From Kineosporiaceae bacterium (GTDB lineage: Bacteria > Actinomycetota > Actinomycetes > Actinomycetales > Kineosporiaceae): DNA of 64,000 nt. Positions 20,787 through 28,905 of the stretch are shown piece by piece. Made by a program: the position numbers and the translations under genes. Below the pieces are notes generated by a model. The model saw only the letters and a program-made list of their open reading frames with translations, made no database searches and was not told where the DNA came from. Location of the stretch: NCBI GenBank assembly GCA_016713225.1, contig JADJPO010000001.1, forward strand, positions 1,116,001 to 1,180,000, given 5' to 3'. Every line of letters starts with the position of its first letter. The stretch's first letter is position 1.

Positions 20787-21494
20787 TCAGCCGGCAGGGG
20801 GTAGGCGCAATACGTATCCGACGCCCCGCTTGGTGTGGATCAGCGCCGGCTCCTCGACGTCGATCTTGCGGCGCAGGTAGGAGATGTACGACTCGACGAT
20901 GCCGGCCTCACCGTTGAAGTCGTAGGCCCAGACGTGATCGAGGATCTGCACCTTCGACAGCACGCGGTTGGGGTTGAGCATCAGATAGCGCAGCAGCTTG
21001 AACTCGGTGGGGGACAACTCGATCAGGCGGCCACCGCGCCGCACCTCGTGGGAGTCCTCGTCGAGTTCGAGGTCGTGGAAGACCAGCCGCCCGGTGTCGG
21101 GGTCGCTGCCGGCCCCGGTGCGCCGCAACACGGCGCGGATCCGGGCCACGACCTCCTCGAGGCTGAACGGCTTGGTCACGTAGTCGTCGCCACCGACGGT
21201 CAGGCCCTGCACCTTGTCGGCGGTCTCGTCGCGCGCGGTCAGGAACAGCACCGGGACGTCGCGACCCCGCTCGCGCAGCTTGCGGGTGACGGCGAACCCG
21301 TCGAGGTCGGGCAACATCACGTCGAGCACCACCAGGTCGGGGCGGTGCTTGTCGGCCAGGTCGAGGGCTTCGGCGCCGTCGGCAGCGCTGAACACCTCGA
21401 AGCCGGCGAAGCGCAGGCTGGCGGTGAGCAGGTCGCGAATGCTGGGCTCGTCGTCCACGACGAGCAACCGGGCCTCGGGAGGTGCAGGGTTCAC
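20787..21494 (-). CDS. OmpR/PhoB-family response regulator
   Basis: 235 aa. The receiver domain has the acidic pair Asp14-Asp15, phospho-acceptor Asp58 (VVLDVMLP) and Lys108 (YVTKPF). The C-terminal winged helix ends with VESYISYLRRKID and HTKRGVGYVLR. It is the first gene of the pair with the sensor kinase. The output domain looks like TrcR-type regulators. Targets cannot be read from the sequence. Confidence 0.92.
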   Translation of the reverse strand: MNPAPPEARLLVVDDEPSIRDLLTASLRFAGFEVFSAADGAEALDLADKHRPDLVVLDVMLPDLDGFAVTRKLRERGRDVPVLFLTARDETADKVQGLTVGGDDYVTKPFSLEEVVARIRAVLRRTGAGSDPDTGRLVFHDLELDEDSHEVRRGGRLIELSPTEFKLLRYLMLNPNRVLSKVQILDHVWAYDFNGEAGIVESYISYLRRKIDVEEPALIHTKRGVGYVLRLPPAG

Positions 21495-21545
21495 CGCTTC
21501 AGTCTGCCCGCGGTTCCTGGGAGTCGGCTGAACGCTCGCCGAGAG

Positions 21546-23432
21546 TCAGGGGCTGGCCTGCACCGGACGCAGCGAGATGGTCACCGGCCGCAGACTCGGG
21601 GGCTTGGTCAGCGTCTTCGTGGGACTGGGTGCCGGCTGGCTCGCGGTGGGGCTCGGGTGTGAGGTCGGCGAGGTCGTGGTGGTGGTCACGGTCGGCGTGG
21701 GCGTCGTCGGTGTCGGGCTGTGGCTGATCGTGGGACTGGCCGACGGGTGTGTGGTCCGAGTGACGGTCGTGGCCTTTCCGCCGCCGCCCTGGCCCGCTCC
21801 GCCACCGCCACCGCCACCGTTGGCGTTGGCACCGGCACCGGCACCACCACCAGCTGGCGCGGTCTGCGCCGGGGCCGTGCTGGCCGATTGCGCGGCGCTC
21901 TGTGGCACGCTGCGCGTAGCGGAGCTGGTCGTACCGCCGGTCACCTCCTGGCCCGGATCGCCACCATCGATCAACGCGTTGGCGGCCGCCAGGCCACCCA
22001 GGACCAGGACCAGGGCCACGATCGTGCCACCCAGCACCCGCCGTCCGTTGCTGCCCGATCGCGCCTCCAGGGCCGCCGAGGCGGCGAACATCGGCGGTGC
22101 CGGTGGGGTCGGGGTGGTGCGTGGTGGCACGATGAACGCCGTGTGGACCGCGGGCTCGGCTGGTGTGGTGGGAGGCGTCGCAGCGGTCGAGGAGGGGACG
22201 GGGTCGACTCGGGGTTCGGGGTCGGCTCGTGGGGCGGACTCGATCCCGGAGGGGGACTCGATGTGGGGCGTGGGGTCGGCGGGCACCGCGGCGGCCATCA
22301 CGGCGGCGCCGGCTGCCACGAAACCGGTGGGCGGCACTGCCCCAGCTGGTGGTGTGGGTGCCTGCATGCCGGCCCGACCGCTGGCCAGCCAGGCTGCGCC
22401 GAGGGCGACGGCGTGCTTCGGGTGGGTGTCGACGGCCACCGGGCGGCCGAGTTCGGCGCCCACCAGCTGCCCCACGATGGGCATCCGGGAGGAGCCGCCC
22501 ACGAGCAGCACCGCGTGCAACTGCTCCGGGGTCACCCCCGCCGAGCGCAGCGCCCGCCGCAGAGCCTCGATCGAGTCGTGCAGCGCCGGACGCACCATGG
22601 CCTCGAGTTCGCCTCGGGTCAGCCGAACCTCGGTCGACAGCTGGGGCAGCAGCACGGGGATCGTGACGTCGGTGTCCGAGGAGAGCGCCTCCTTGGCATC
22701 GGTGCACTCCTCGCGCAGTCGCGCAACCGCCGTGATCACGGTGGGGTCGTCCTCGTCCAGGTCCGCCAGCGCGCCGTCGAGCGCCCGGGCGACGTGGCTG
22801 AACACCGCGGCGTCGAAGTCGATGCCGCCCAACCGCTCGATCCCCTCCGGCTGGCCCAGCAGCGTGAAGCCGGACGTGCCCTTGCGCAGCACCGCAGCGT
22901 CGAACGTGCCGCCGCCCAGGTCGTAGACCGCGATCAGGGCACCGGGGTCCATCCGCTGCTGCTGGGCATAGAAGATCGCCGCCGCCTCCGGCTCGGTGAT
23001 CAAGGTGGCCGGCTGTGTCAGGTCCGCGATCCGCAGCGCCTGGCGCAGCAGGTCCATCTTGTACTCGCCCCAGTTGGCGGGGTGGCTGACGCAGATCGAG
23101 GCCGGGGCACCCCCCTCTCGGGTGGTCACCTCGTCGACGACGGCCCGCAGCAACCGGCCGGTGAGCGCCTCCGCCGAGTACGGCACGCCGCCCAGCATGA
23201 TCGGCGTCGTGTCCCCGAGCCGGCGCTTGAACTCCCGTGCCACCCGATGCGGCTCCGTCAGCGCACGCCGACTTGCCGTTTCGCCGGTCAGCACCGTCTC
23301 GTCATCGCGCAGCAACACCACGGACGGAATGGCCGCGGTCCGACTGCCCAACGGCGCTACCTCGGCGCGGCCGTCGCGCCACGTGGCGGCGGCGGTGAAC
23401 GTCGTTCCCAGGTCGATTCCCAGCGCATACAT
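21546..23432 (-). CDS. membrane-anchored Hsp70-like (DnaK-type ATPase) protein
   Basis: 628 aa. Residues 1-350 are an Hsp70/actin ATPase: phosphate-1 GIDLGTTFTAAATW, PANWGEYK, the connector EPEAAAIFY, phosphate-2 VYDLGGGTFDAAV, and the adenosine motif LLVGGSSRMP. The substrate-binding domain of DnaK is absent. Instead there is a Pro/Ala-rich linker (about 355-455), a single transmembrane helix (about 464-487) and a Ser/Thr/Pro/Gly-rich C-terminal tail, predicted outside. So ATPase inside, disordered tail outside. It is divergent from an acidic protein and adjacent to the dynamin cluster; joint function in the envelope is inferred. Confidence 0.85.
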   Translation of the reverse strand: MYALGIDLGTTFTAAATWRDGRAEVAPLGSRTAAIPSVVLLRDDETVLTGETASRRALTEPHRVAREFKRRLGDTTPIMLGGVPYSAEALTGRLLRAVVDEVTTREGGAPASICVSHPANWGEYKMDLLRQALRIADLTQPATLITEPEAAAIFYAQQQRMDPGALIAVYDLGGGTFDAAVLRKGTSGFTLLGQPEGIERLGGIDFDAAVFSHVARALDGALADLDEDDPTVITAVARLREECTDAKEALSSDTDVTIPVLLPQLSTEVRLTRGELEAMVRPALHDSIEALRRALRSAGVTPEQLHAVLLVGGSSRMPIVGQLVGAELGRPVAVDTHPKHAVALGAAWLASGRAGMQAPTPPAGAVPPTGFVAAGAAVMAAAVPADPTPHIESPSGIESAPRADPEPRVDPVPSSTAATPPTTPAEPAVHTAFIVPPRTTPTPPAPPMFAASAALEARSGSNGRRVLGGTIVALVLVLGGLAAANALIDGGDPGQEVTGGTTSSATRSVPQSAAQSASTAPAQTAPAGGGAGAGANANGGGGGGGAGQGGGGKATTVTRTTHPSASPTISHSPTPTTPTPTVTTTTTSPTSHPSPTASQPAPSPTKTLTKPPSLRPVTISLRPVQASP

Positions 23433-23521
23433 CCGGGGCTCCCAGCGATCGGTCCGGTGCCGGCCCGTGGCCGGCTCGTCTCAGAAGAGCACGTTGCGGC
23501 GGATTTGGTAGCCCCCCACCG

Positions 23522-23584
23522 GCACGATTAGGGGGCGCAGCGGGGATGTCCCCGTAGTGCCCGGGGCGGCGCCCTGCCTACCGT
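23522..23584. promoter_or_regulatory. divergent control region of the hsp70-like and acidic-protein genes
   Basis: It contains GCACGATTAGGGG (23522-23534), nearly matching GCACGCAGTAGGGG at 28891-28904, and a GGGGATGTCCCC dyad (from 23542). TACCGT (23579-23584) is a -10 box 6 bases before ATG 23591, so the plus-strand gene looks leaderless. The dyads are plausible operators for a LuxR-type regulator; this is inference. Confidence 0.4.
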
Positions 23585-23590
23585 GATGAC

Positions 23591-24256
23591 ATGGACCACG
23601 TCCGCCCCCTGCACCAGGTCTTCGCCGAACTGGCCGACGCCGCACCCGGCACCGAACCCGGCGATCTCGCATCCGTTCCGGCTCAACTCGATCTGCCCGA
23701 CGACCTGTTGACCGAGGCGCTGATCAGCTTCGCCGACACGGCACCGGCTGAAGTGGCAGCCCATCTGGCGCCGTTCGTCACCGCGCACAGCCCGATCACG
23801 CCAGGCGCCGCTCTGCCGGCGGACGTTGCGCACGGTGTCGAGTTGCTCAGAGGCGCGCCGATCGGGCTCACCCTGGGCGAGCCGTACGTCGCCGACGGCC
23901 TGGACGACGGGGCGATGCAGAACGACCTGGGCGCACTGGACGAGCTGGACGGTTGGGAAGGGGTGGGCGGCGAACCGGAGGTGGTGTGGTCGGGGCACGA
24001 GCCGGCGACGGACGTACCGGACCTGGTCTTCGGGCAGGGCGGTGCGCCGGCGGAGGCGGAACCGTTCGATCCGGGCCATTCCTGGCTCGCGCCGTCCGGC
24101 CCCGACCTGGGTTGGTCCCTGGTCGAGCGCGACGCCAGTGGGCTCGACACGACCGAGAGCCCTTCGGACGAGCTGGGGTTGGCCGCCGCGGTCCCGGAAC
24201 CGGACGGCGGGTTCGGCACGGGGAACGACGAGATCGATGACCTGCTGGAGGGCTGA
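23591..24256 (+). CDS. acidic hypothetical protein in the dynamin cluster (221 aa)
   Basis: Strongly acidic. A helical N-terminal half (LHQVFAELADA, LPDDLLTEALISFADTAPAEVAAHLAPFV) is followed by an Asp/Glu/Gly-rich, probably disordered half ending in NDEIDDLLEG. There is no signal peptide or membrane segment, so it is cytoplasmic. It is divergent from the Hsp70-like gene and convergent, 8 bases apart, with the IniC-like gene. No family was recognised. The acidic tail could be a partner-binding region, for example for the Hsp70 ATPase, but nothing in the sequence proves it. Confidence 0.65.
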   Translation: MDHVRPLHQVFAELADAAPGTEPGDLASVPAQLDLPDDLLTEALISFADTAPAEVAAHLAPFVTAHSPITPGAALPADVAHGVELLRGAPIGLTLGEPYVADGLDDGAMQNDLGALDELDGWEGVGGEPEVVWSGHEPATDVPDLVFGQGGAPAEAEPFDPGHSWLAPSGPDLGWSLVERDASGLDTTESPSDELGLAAAVPEPDGGFGTGNDEIDDLLEG

Positions 24257-24264
24257 ACGATCGG

Positions 24265-25737
24265 TCATCGCCGTGCCTCCTGCGCTGCCATGATCCCCTC
24301 ACACGAGCGGATGGCGACGCGTGCGGCCATGCTCATCTCGTGACGGGTCAAGGGGTTCTCGGCCCGGCGCTGCCAGCGCAGCAGGGCGGCTGACGCAGCG
24401 GCGGTGATCTCGGATGGCCGGGCGTCCGGCGGGAGTCGTAGGCGCAGTGTCGCTGCCGTCCCGGCCCCACCGATCAGGTGTTCCAGTTCGGTGATCACTT
24501 CGCTCTTGCCCTGGACGCCCCCGGCCCGGATCGCCGAGAGCACGCGCAGTTCGTGGAAGGGGTGCGCCGACGCGACGATCTCCTCCACCTCGGCGGCCAC
24601 GGCGCGGCTTCCCGCTCGGGGCTGTGATCGCAGCACGGAGTCCAGCGCCAGCAGGGCCGAGCGACTCTTCAGCACGTCGCGTCGCTCGTAGAACAGCGAT
24701 CGCAGCACCGAGCGGAGCTCGTCCAGGCCGCTCAGTGTGACCAGCTCGCGGGCCAGGTCCGAGGCCGTACCCACCACCTGCTGGCGCAACAGCGTCGAGC
24801 ACTTCCGGACGCCGAACACGCCGAACCGGTCGAGCAGGCGCTTGCGCTCCAAGGAGGTCAAGCCCAGTTCGGGCATGGAGTTGACGAAGCGGTCCACGGA
24901 CAGCAGCAGGCCCTCCACCTCCGGCGCGGTGCGTCCGGCGATCCGGCGCAACTGCCCGACCTCCGCCTCGGTCAGGGTCATCGCCGTCTCCGCCAGCAGC
25001 CCGGCCACGGGCACCACCGTCTGGACGACGCGACGCACCGTGGCGTCGCCGGCCAGCCGGCCGGCGATGGTCCGGGCCGAGCTCATGCTGTCGGCTCGAC
25101 CCACCCCGATCTCGTCCGCGCGGGAGAGCACCCCGATCGCATTGACCGGGTTCGGTCGCGACACCTCGGTGTCGTGGAAGGCGTGCAGGAACTCCACGTC
25201 ACCGACGTGCAGGTGGCGCATCAGGTAGAGGACGGCGTCCGCCGGTGTCTCCTCGTCGTCGGCGGCCAACAGGTCCCAGGCCCGCCTCGAGACCCGTTCG
25301 GACAGCGAGCCGATGCCCGGGGTGTCGATCAGCGTCGTCGCCCGCAGCGCCTGGGACGGCCAGGTCACCACCAGCTCCGACACGTCGTCCGGGGGCCGGC
25401 CGCCGAGGTCGACCTCGATCGCCCCGTCGTCCCGGCTGAACCGTCCCGGCAACGGGTCCCCCTCACGAGGGTGGATCATCACCTGATAGGTGTGCCCGTC
25501 GAGGTACCAGGTGACGATCCGGGTGCACTCCCCGGCGTCGGTGGGAGCCAACCGTTCCCCGACCAGGGCGTTGAGCAACGTGGACTTGCCCGACTTCACA
25601 CGGCCGGCGATGGCGACCCGTAGCGGCTCGTCCAGTCGGGCAGCCGTCTCGTCGAGCATGCGGGCGTACGGGCTGCCGCGGTACACGGCCGCCGCCCTGG
25701 CGAGCGTGGCCCGGGTGCGGTCCACCAGGCCGGTCAT
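24265..25737 (-). CDS. iniC: dynamin-like GTPase, IniC-like
   Basis: 490 aa, close to mycobacterial IniC (about 490, from memory). GTPase motifs: G1 GRVKSGKSTLLN (about 45-56), G3 LIDTPGIGS (about 137-144) and a G4-like LSRADEIG (about 205). The helical C-terminal part has no clear transmembrane paddle, which also fits IniC. Its ATG overlaps the stop of the IniA-like gene by 4 bases, so the two are translated together and probably form a heteromeric membrane-remodelling GTPase pair. A role in envelope stress is inferred from the mycobacterial homologues. Confidence 0.82.
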   Translation of the reverse strand: MTGLVDRTRATLARAAAVYRGSPYARMLDETAARLDEPLRVAIAGRVKSGKSTLLNALVGERLAPTDAGECTRIVTWYLDGHTYQVMIHPREGDPLPGRFSRDDGAIEVDLGGRPPDDVSELVVTWPSQALRATTLIDTPGIGSLSERVSRRAWDLLAADDEETPADAVLYLMRHLHVGDVEFLHAFHDTEVSRPNPVNAIGVLSRADEIGVGRADSMSSARTIAGRLAGDATVRRVVQTVVPVAGLLAETAMTLTEAEVGQLRRIAGRTAPEVEGLLLSVDRFVNSMPELGLTSLERKRLLDRFGVFGVRKCSTLLRQQVVGTASDLARELVTLSGLDELRSVLRSLFYERRDVLKSRSALLALDSVLRSQPRAGSRAVAAEVEEIVASAHPFHELRVLSAIRAGGVQGKSEVITELEHLIGGAGTAATLRLRLPPDARPSEITAAASAALLRWQRRAENPLTRHEMSMAARVAIRSCEGIMAAQEARR

Positions 25738-27578
25738 CCGCGGATCTCCTGCGCCGCCTGCGCCAGCCGGCGCAACCGGAGCAGCTCGGCATCGACGTCC
25801 CGCAAGCGCTTGTCCCGTTCGGCGTTGGTCCGCTTGACCGCTTCCGAGGCCGACTGCATGGCCTGGGTGAGGGAGGCGCCCAGTTCCTCGGCGCGGGCGG
25901 CGTAGTGGTCCCGCAGCTGGCGTTGGATGCGCCGCAGCGTGTCGCGCGAGTCCTTGCCCATCACGAACTGCACTTCGTCGCAGTACCGACGGATGGCGTT
26001 CTTGGCCTGCGCCTGGCGGGCCGCGAGCTGGCGGCGCTTCTCCTCCCGCAGGCTGGTGCGCCCCATCATCAACCCGACCGGGATCGCGATCGGGGCCAAC
26101 CCGGTGAAGCCCAAGAGGGTCGGCAACATCGTGAACATGAGGATTCCGCTGTAGCTGCCCTTGAGCGCCACCATGGTCTGCTTGCGCGCTGTCATCTTCT
26201 CCAGCGTGACGTTCACCTCCAGCTGGGTGCGGGTGAGCAGCGATACCGGGTTGTACACCGCGAACGTGCCCAGCACCTCTCCCGACGCCGCGCGGAAGTG
26301 TTCGCCCACCAGCAGGCTGAGGTCGGCGGAGCGGTCACGCAGCAGCGTGTAGTTGGCCACCAGGTCATGGGAGATGCGCGCCTCGAGCCAGGGCTCGATC
26401 TCGGCCCAGGTGTCCGCGGGATCGTTCGCCTCGATCGCTTCGTCCGCCTCGACGATCACCTGCCGGATCCGGGCGCGCAGATCGTGCTCGATGTCGGCGG
26501 ACATGTCACCGACACCGTCGGCCAGCGTCTGGTTCCAGCGGGCCGCGGCGCTCTTGAGCTCGTCCGTGCGGCGCTTGGTGGCGGTCAGGTCATCGATCAC
26601 CCGCTGGGCTCCGGCAGGATCGACCAGAGCGCTGCGTTCGGCGCTGAACTGGTCCGACAACTGCTGGCAGACGGCTCGCACCTCCTGCGCGGCGTCCACG
26701 GCGACCTGAGTCCGGCCGCGCCCGGCCACGGTGTCGGCGACGAACCGGACCAGCTCCTTGAATCCGGACTCGACGTTCAGGGCCGTGTCGTTCAGCTGCA
26801 CTGCTCGCGAGCGCAGGGAGGACGACACCGTCAGCAGCGGGATGTCGTCGCCGAGGCGGCGCAGATGCCCGACGTCGAGGTCGCGGACGGTACGCCATTC
26901 CGGATAGAAATCGATCTTGGTGACCAGACAGGCCACGGTGCCGCACAGCTCACGCGCCTGTGCCAGGAAGTCGAGCTCGCTGCGGGTGAGCTCCTGGGAC
27001 GCGTCGGTGACGAACAGGACGGCGTCGGCCATCGATGTCGCTGCCAGGGTGGCGGCCGCATGGACGGAGCCCAGACCTCCGAGCCCGGGGGTGTCGACGA
27101 CGACCAGACCGCCGGACAGCATGGTCCGCGGCACCATGACCTCGACCCCGGCGACCGGCGCGCCCGCTGCGGTGTCGGTGTCGGCCCGGCCTCCCTCGAC
27201 CACGTGTCGGCGGATGTCGGCGATCGGGATGGGTTCGCGCCGAGGAGGGTCCCCGTCGAAGATCAGGTTGGCCCCGGCCTCCGGCGCGTAACGCACGTAG
27301 GTGGGCACGGCCGTGGCGATGTCGTCGTCCACGGGACAGGCCGGTGCCCCGATCAACGCGTTCACCAGGGAACTCTTGCCCTGCTTGAACTCGCCGGCCA
27401 CCACCAGGTGGATCCCGGGCTCGGCCAGCTTGCGCCGAGCCAGGGACAGCCGGGCACCCAGGTCGGGGCGGCCGTAGGCCTCGCACGCCTTCAGCCCCAG
27501 CTCGACCACGGAGATGGCGGCTGCGACGGCGTCCGAGGCGCTGCCGGCTCCGGTCGGGCCCGGGGGATCCTGGCTCAT
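25734..27578 (-). CDS. iniA: dynamin-like GTPase with membrane paddle, IniA-like
   Basis: 614 aa, close to IniA (about 640, from memory). GTPase motifs: G1 GEFKQGKSSLVN (62-73), G3 VVDTPGLGG (160-168) and G4 VTKID (219-223). A long helical bundle follows, with a hydrophobic hairpin at about 474-501 (FTMLPTLLGFTGLAPIAIPVG) typical of the membrane-inserting paddle of bacterial dynamins. A coiled C-terminus ends in LRRLAQAAQEIRG. It precedes the IniC-like gene with a 4-base overlap and follows the IniB-like gene after a strong hairpin. Confidence 0.83.
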   Translation of the reverse strand: MSQDPPGPTGAGSASDAVAAAISVVELGLKACEAYGRPDLGARLSLARRKLAEPGIHLVVAGEFKQGKSSLVNALIGAPACPVDDDIATAVPTYVRYAPEAGANLIFDGDPPRREPIPIADIRRHVVEGGRADTDTAAGAPVAGVEVMVPRTMLSGGLVVVDTPGLGGLGSVHAAATLAATSMADAVLFVTDASQELTRSELDFLAQARELCGTVACLVTKIDFYPEWRTVRDLDVGHLRRLGDDIPLLTVSSSLRSRAVQLNDTALNVESGFKELVRFVADTVAGRGRTQVAVDAAQEVRAVCQQLSDQFSAERSALVDPAGAQRVIDDLTATKRRTDELKSAAARWNQTLADGVGDMSADIEHDLRARIRQVIVEADEAIEANDPADTWAEIEPWLEARISHDLVANYTLLRDRSADLSLLVGEHFRAASGEVLGTFAVYNPVSLLTRTQLEVNVTLEKMTARKQTMVALKGSYSGILMFTMLPTLLGFTGLAPIAIPVGLMMGRTSLREEKRRQLAARQAQAKNAIRRYCDEVQFVMGKDSRDTLRRIQRQLRDHYAARAEELGASLTQAMQSASEAVKRTNAERDKRLRDVDAELLRLRRLAQAAQEIRG

Positions 27579-27621
27579 GGCTGCTCCGTCCTGCGGGGCT
27601 GGTCGTCAGGCACCGGACACG

Positions 27622-27665
27622 GCAGCGGGGTACTCCGGAACCCGAGGCTCCGGAGTACCCGCTGC
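27622..27665 (-). terminator. strong hairpin between the IniB-like and dynamin genes
   Basis: GCAGC (27622-27626), a bulged G, then GGGTACTCCGGA (27628-27639) pairs with TCCGGAGTACCC (27649-27660) and GCTGC (27661-27665). This 17-bp stem lies 17 bases after the IniB-like stop and 44 bases before the IniA-like start. It could end the IniB-like transcript partly, leaving more of it than of the dynamins. Confidence 0.7.
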
Positions 27666-27681
27666 TGTGCCGGTCGGTCGT

Positions 27682-28785
27682 TCACATGTCGGGGGTCTCG
27701 TCGTCGTTCACGGTCTGGTCGCCGGGCCCACCCTCGACGTTGACGTTCACGTCGGGGGTGTAGTGGCCGCCCTGGTCACCGTGGCCGCCGTGGTCGCCCT
27801 GCTCGTCGTGGTCGCCGCCGGTGCCGCTCGGCAGATCCGCCTGGCGGCTGACCGGAGGCCGCCCCAGCACACCGAGGTCGAGCTCCTGGTTGGCACCGTC
27901 GCCGTGCTCCTCGTTGACGTCGGAGTTGACGTTGGTGTCCACGCTCTGGCCGGTGGCGTCGCCGGTTCCGGACAGGCCGGCACCCTCCTCGAGGTAGTTG
28001 CCCGAGGCCACGCCCTGGTTGCTGCCGTCGCCGAACTGGAAGCCGGACCCGTTGGCGTCGCCCTGCACGTTGGCGATCTCCGCGGCGTCACCGGTGTTGA
28101 CCACTCCCGGGTTCGGGCCGGCCACCTGTGCCGCCTCGTCCCCGGTGTTGAACTGCCCGAGCTGCAGGCCATCCTGGTTGAGGATCGCGTCGTCGCCCGA
28201 ATTGGACTGGGCGTCGCCGCCGTCGGACTGGGCCGCCGAGGATCCCGGCCCGGTCGCGGCGGCCTGGTCGCCATCGCCCGAGTTGACGGCGTTGTTGTCG
28301 CCCGAGACGTCGATGTGGTCGTTGTCCACGTCGATGTCACCGGTGAAGTTGCCGATGAAGGTGGTGTCCGAGGAGTTGTCGACGATCGTCTGCTCGTAGT
28401 AGTTCTGCGTCACGGCCTGCACCACCTGGGCGTTGCCTCCGCCGGCGTGACCGCCACCGCCACCGCCGTGACCACCGCCACCGCCGTGACTACCGCCGCC
28501 ACCACCACCGGTGGCGGTGCTGCCACCCTGGTAGACGGTGTTGCCGGAACCGTAGGTCTGGCTCATGTCGGTCAGGTAGTTCTGCATCACCGGCGAGAGA
28601 CCAGGCGCCGTGCACATGTAGTCGAAGACCTCGCCCATGTCGGCGTTCTCGACGTCTGCGTCGGAGACCCCGGTGGCTGCCTTGGCCTCGGCCAGGGCGG
28701 CGTCCGGGCCGAGGCCCAGCACGTTCTTCAGCGCGTTCAGGAGCATGTCGCCAACCTGCACGGCGGCGGTGGTCACATCAGGCAT
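27682..28785 (-). CDS. IniB-like Gly/Asn/Asp-rich protein of the dynamin operon
   Basis: 367 aa. A small helical N-terminal domain (about 8-75, ALAEAKAATGVSDADVENADMG) precedes a Gly/His-rich run (about 92-117). A long low-complexity acidic part follows, rich in Asn, Asp and Gly with repeated N-S/T-G-D motifs (about 168, 195, 213, 230), then a His/Gly/Asp tail. There is no signal peptide. The layout and its place directly before the two dynamins match mycobacterial IniB (short N-terminal domain plus Gly-rich body). AAGGA precedes ATG 28785. The homology is suggested by architecture and order rather than by a clear motif. Confidence 0.65.
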   Translation of the reverse strand: MPDVTTAAVQVGDMLLNALKNVLGLGPDAALAEAKAATGVSDADVENADMGEVFDYMCTAPGLSPVMQNYLTDMSQTYGSGNTVYQGGSTATGGGGGGSHGGGGGHGGGGGGHAGGGNAQVVQAVTQNYYEQTIVDNSSDTTFIGNFTGDIDVDNDHIDVSGDNNAVNSGDGDQAAATGPGSSAAQSDGGDAQSNSGDDAILNQDGLQLGQFNTGDEAAQVAGPNPGVVNTGDAAEIANVQGDANGSGFQFGDGSNQGVASGNYLEEGAGLSGTGDATGQSVDTNVNSDVNEEHGDGANQELDLGVLGRPPVSRQADLPSGTGGDHDEQGDHGGHGDQGGHYTPDVNVNVEGGPGDQTVNDDETPDM

Positions 28786-28869
28786 TGTCCTTCTCCCTCT
28801 GTTCTAGGCCCCTCCGAGTGGCTGGGCTGGCCCTTCCATGGTGTTTCCCCACCGATCCGTGTCACATCG

Positions 28870-28904
28870 GGGCAACCCCTCATGCCTAGAGCACGCAGTA
28901 GGGG
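28870..28904. promoter_or_regulatory. candidate operator upstream of the IniB-like gene
   Basis: GGGGCAACCCC dyad (from 28870) and GCACGCAGTAGGGG (28891-28904). Both have counterparts in the control region of the Hsp70-like gene. The second site abuts the stop codon of the regulator gene. Confidence 0.4.
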
Positions 28905-28905
28905 A

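Noticed and set aside
21720..23531. 603-codon plus-strand frame opposite the Hsp70-like gene
   Set aside because: Antisense shadow; the minus strand has intact Hsp70 motifs.
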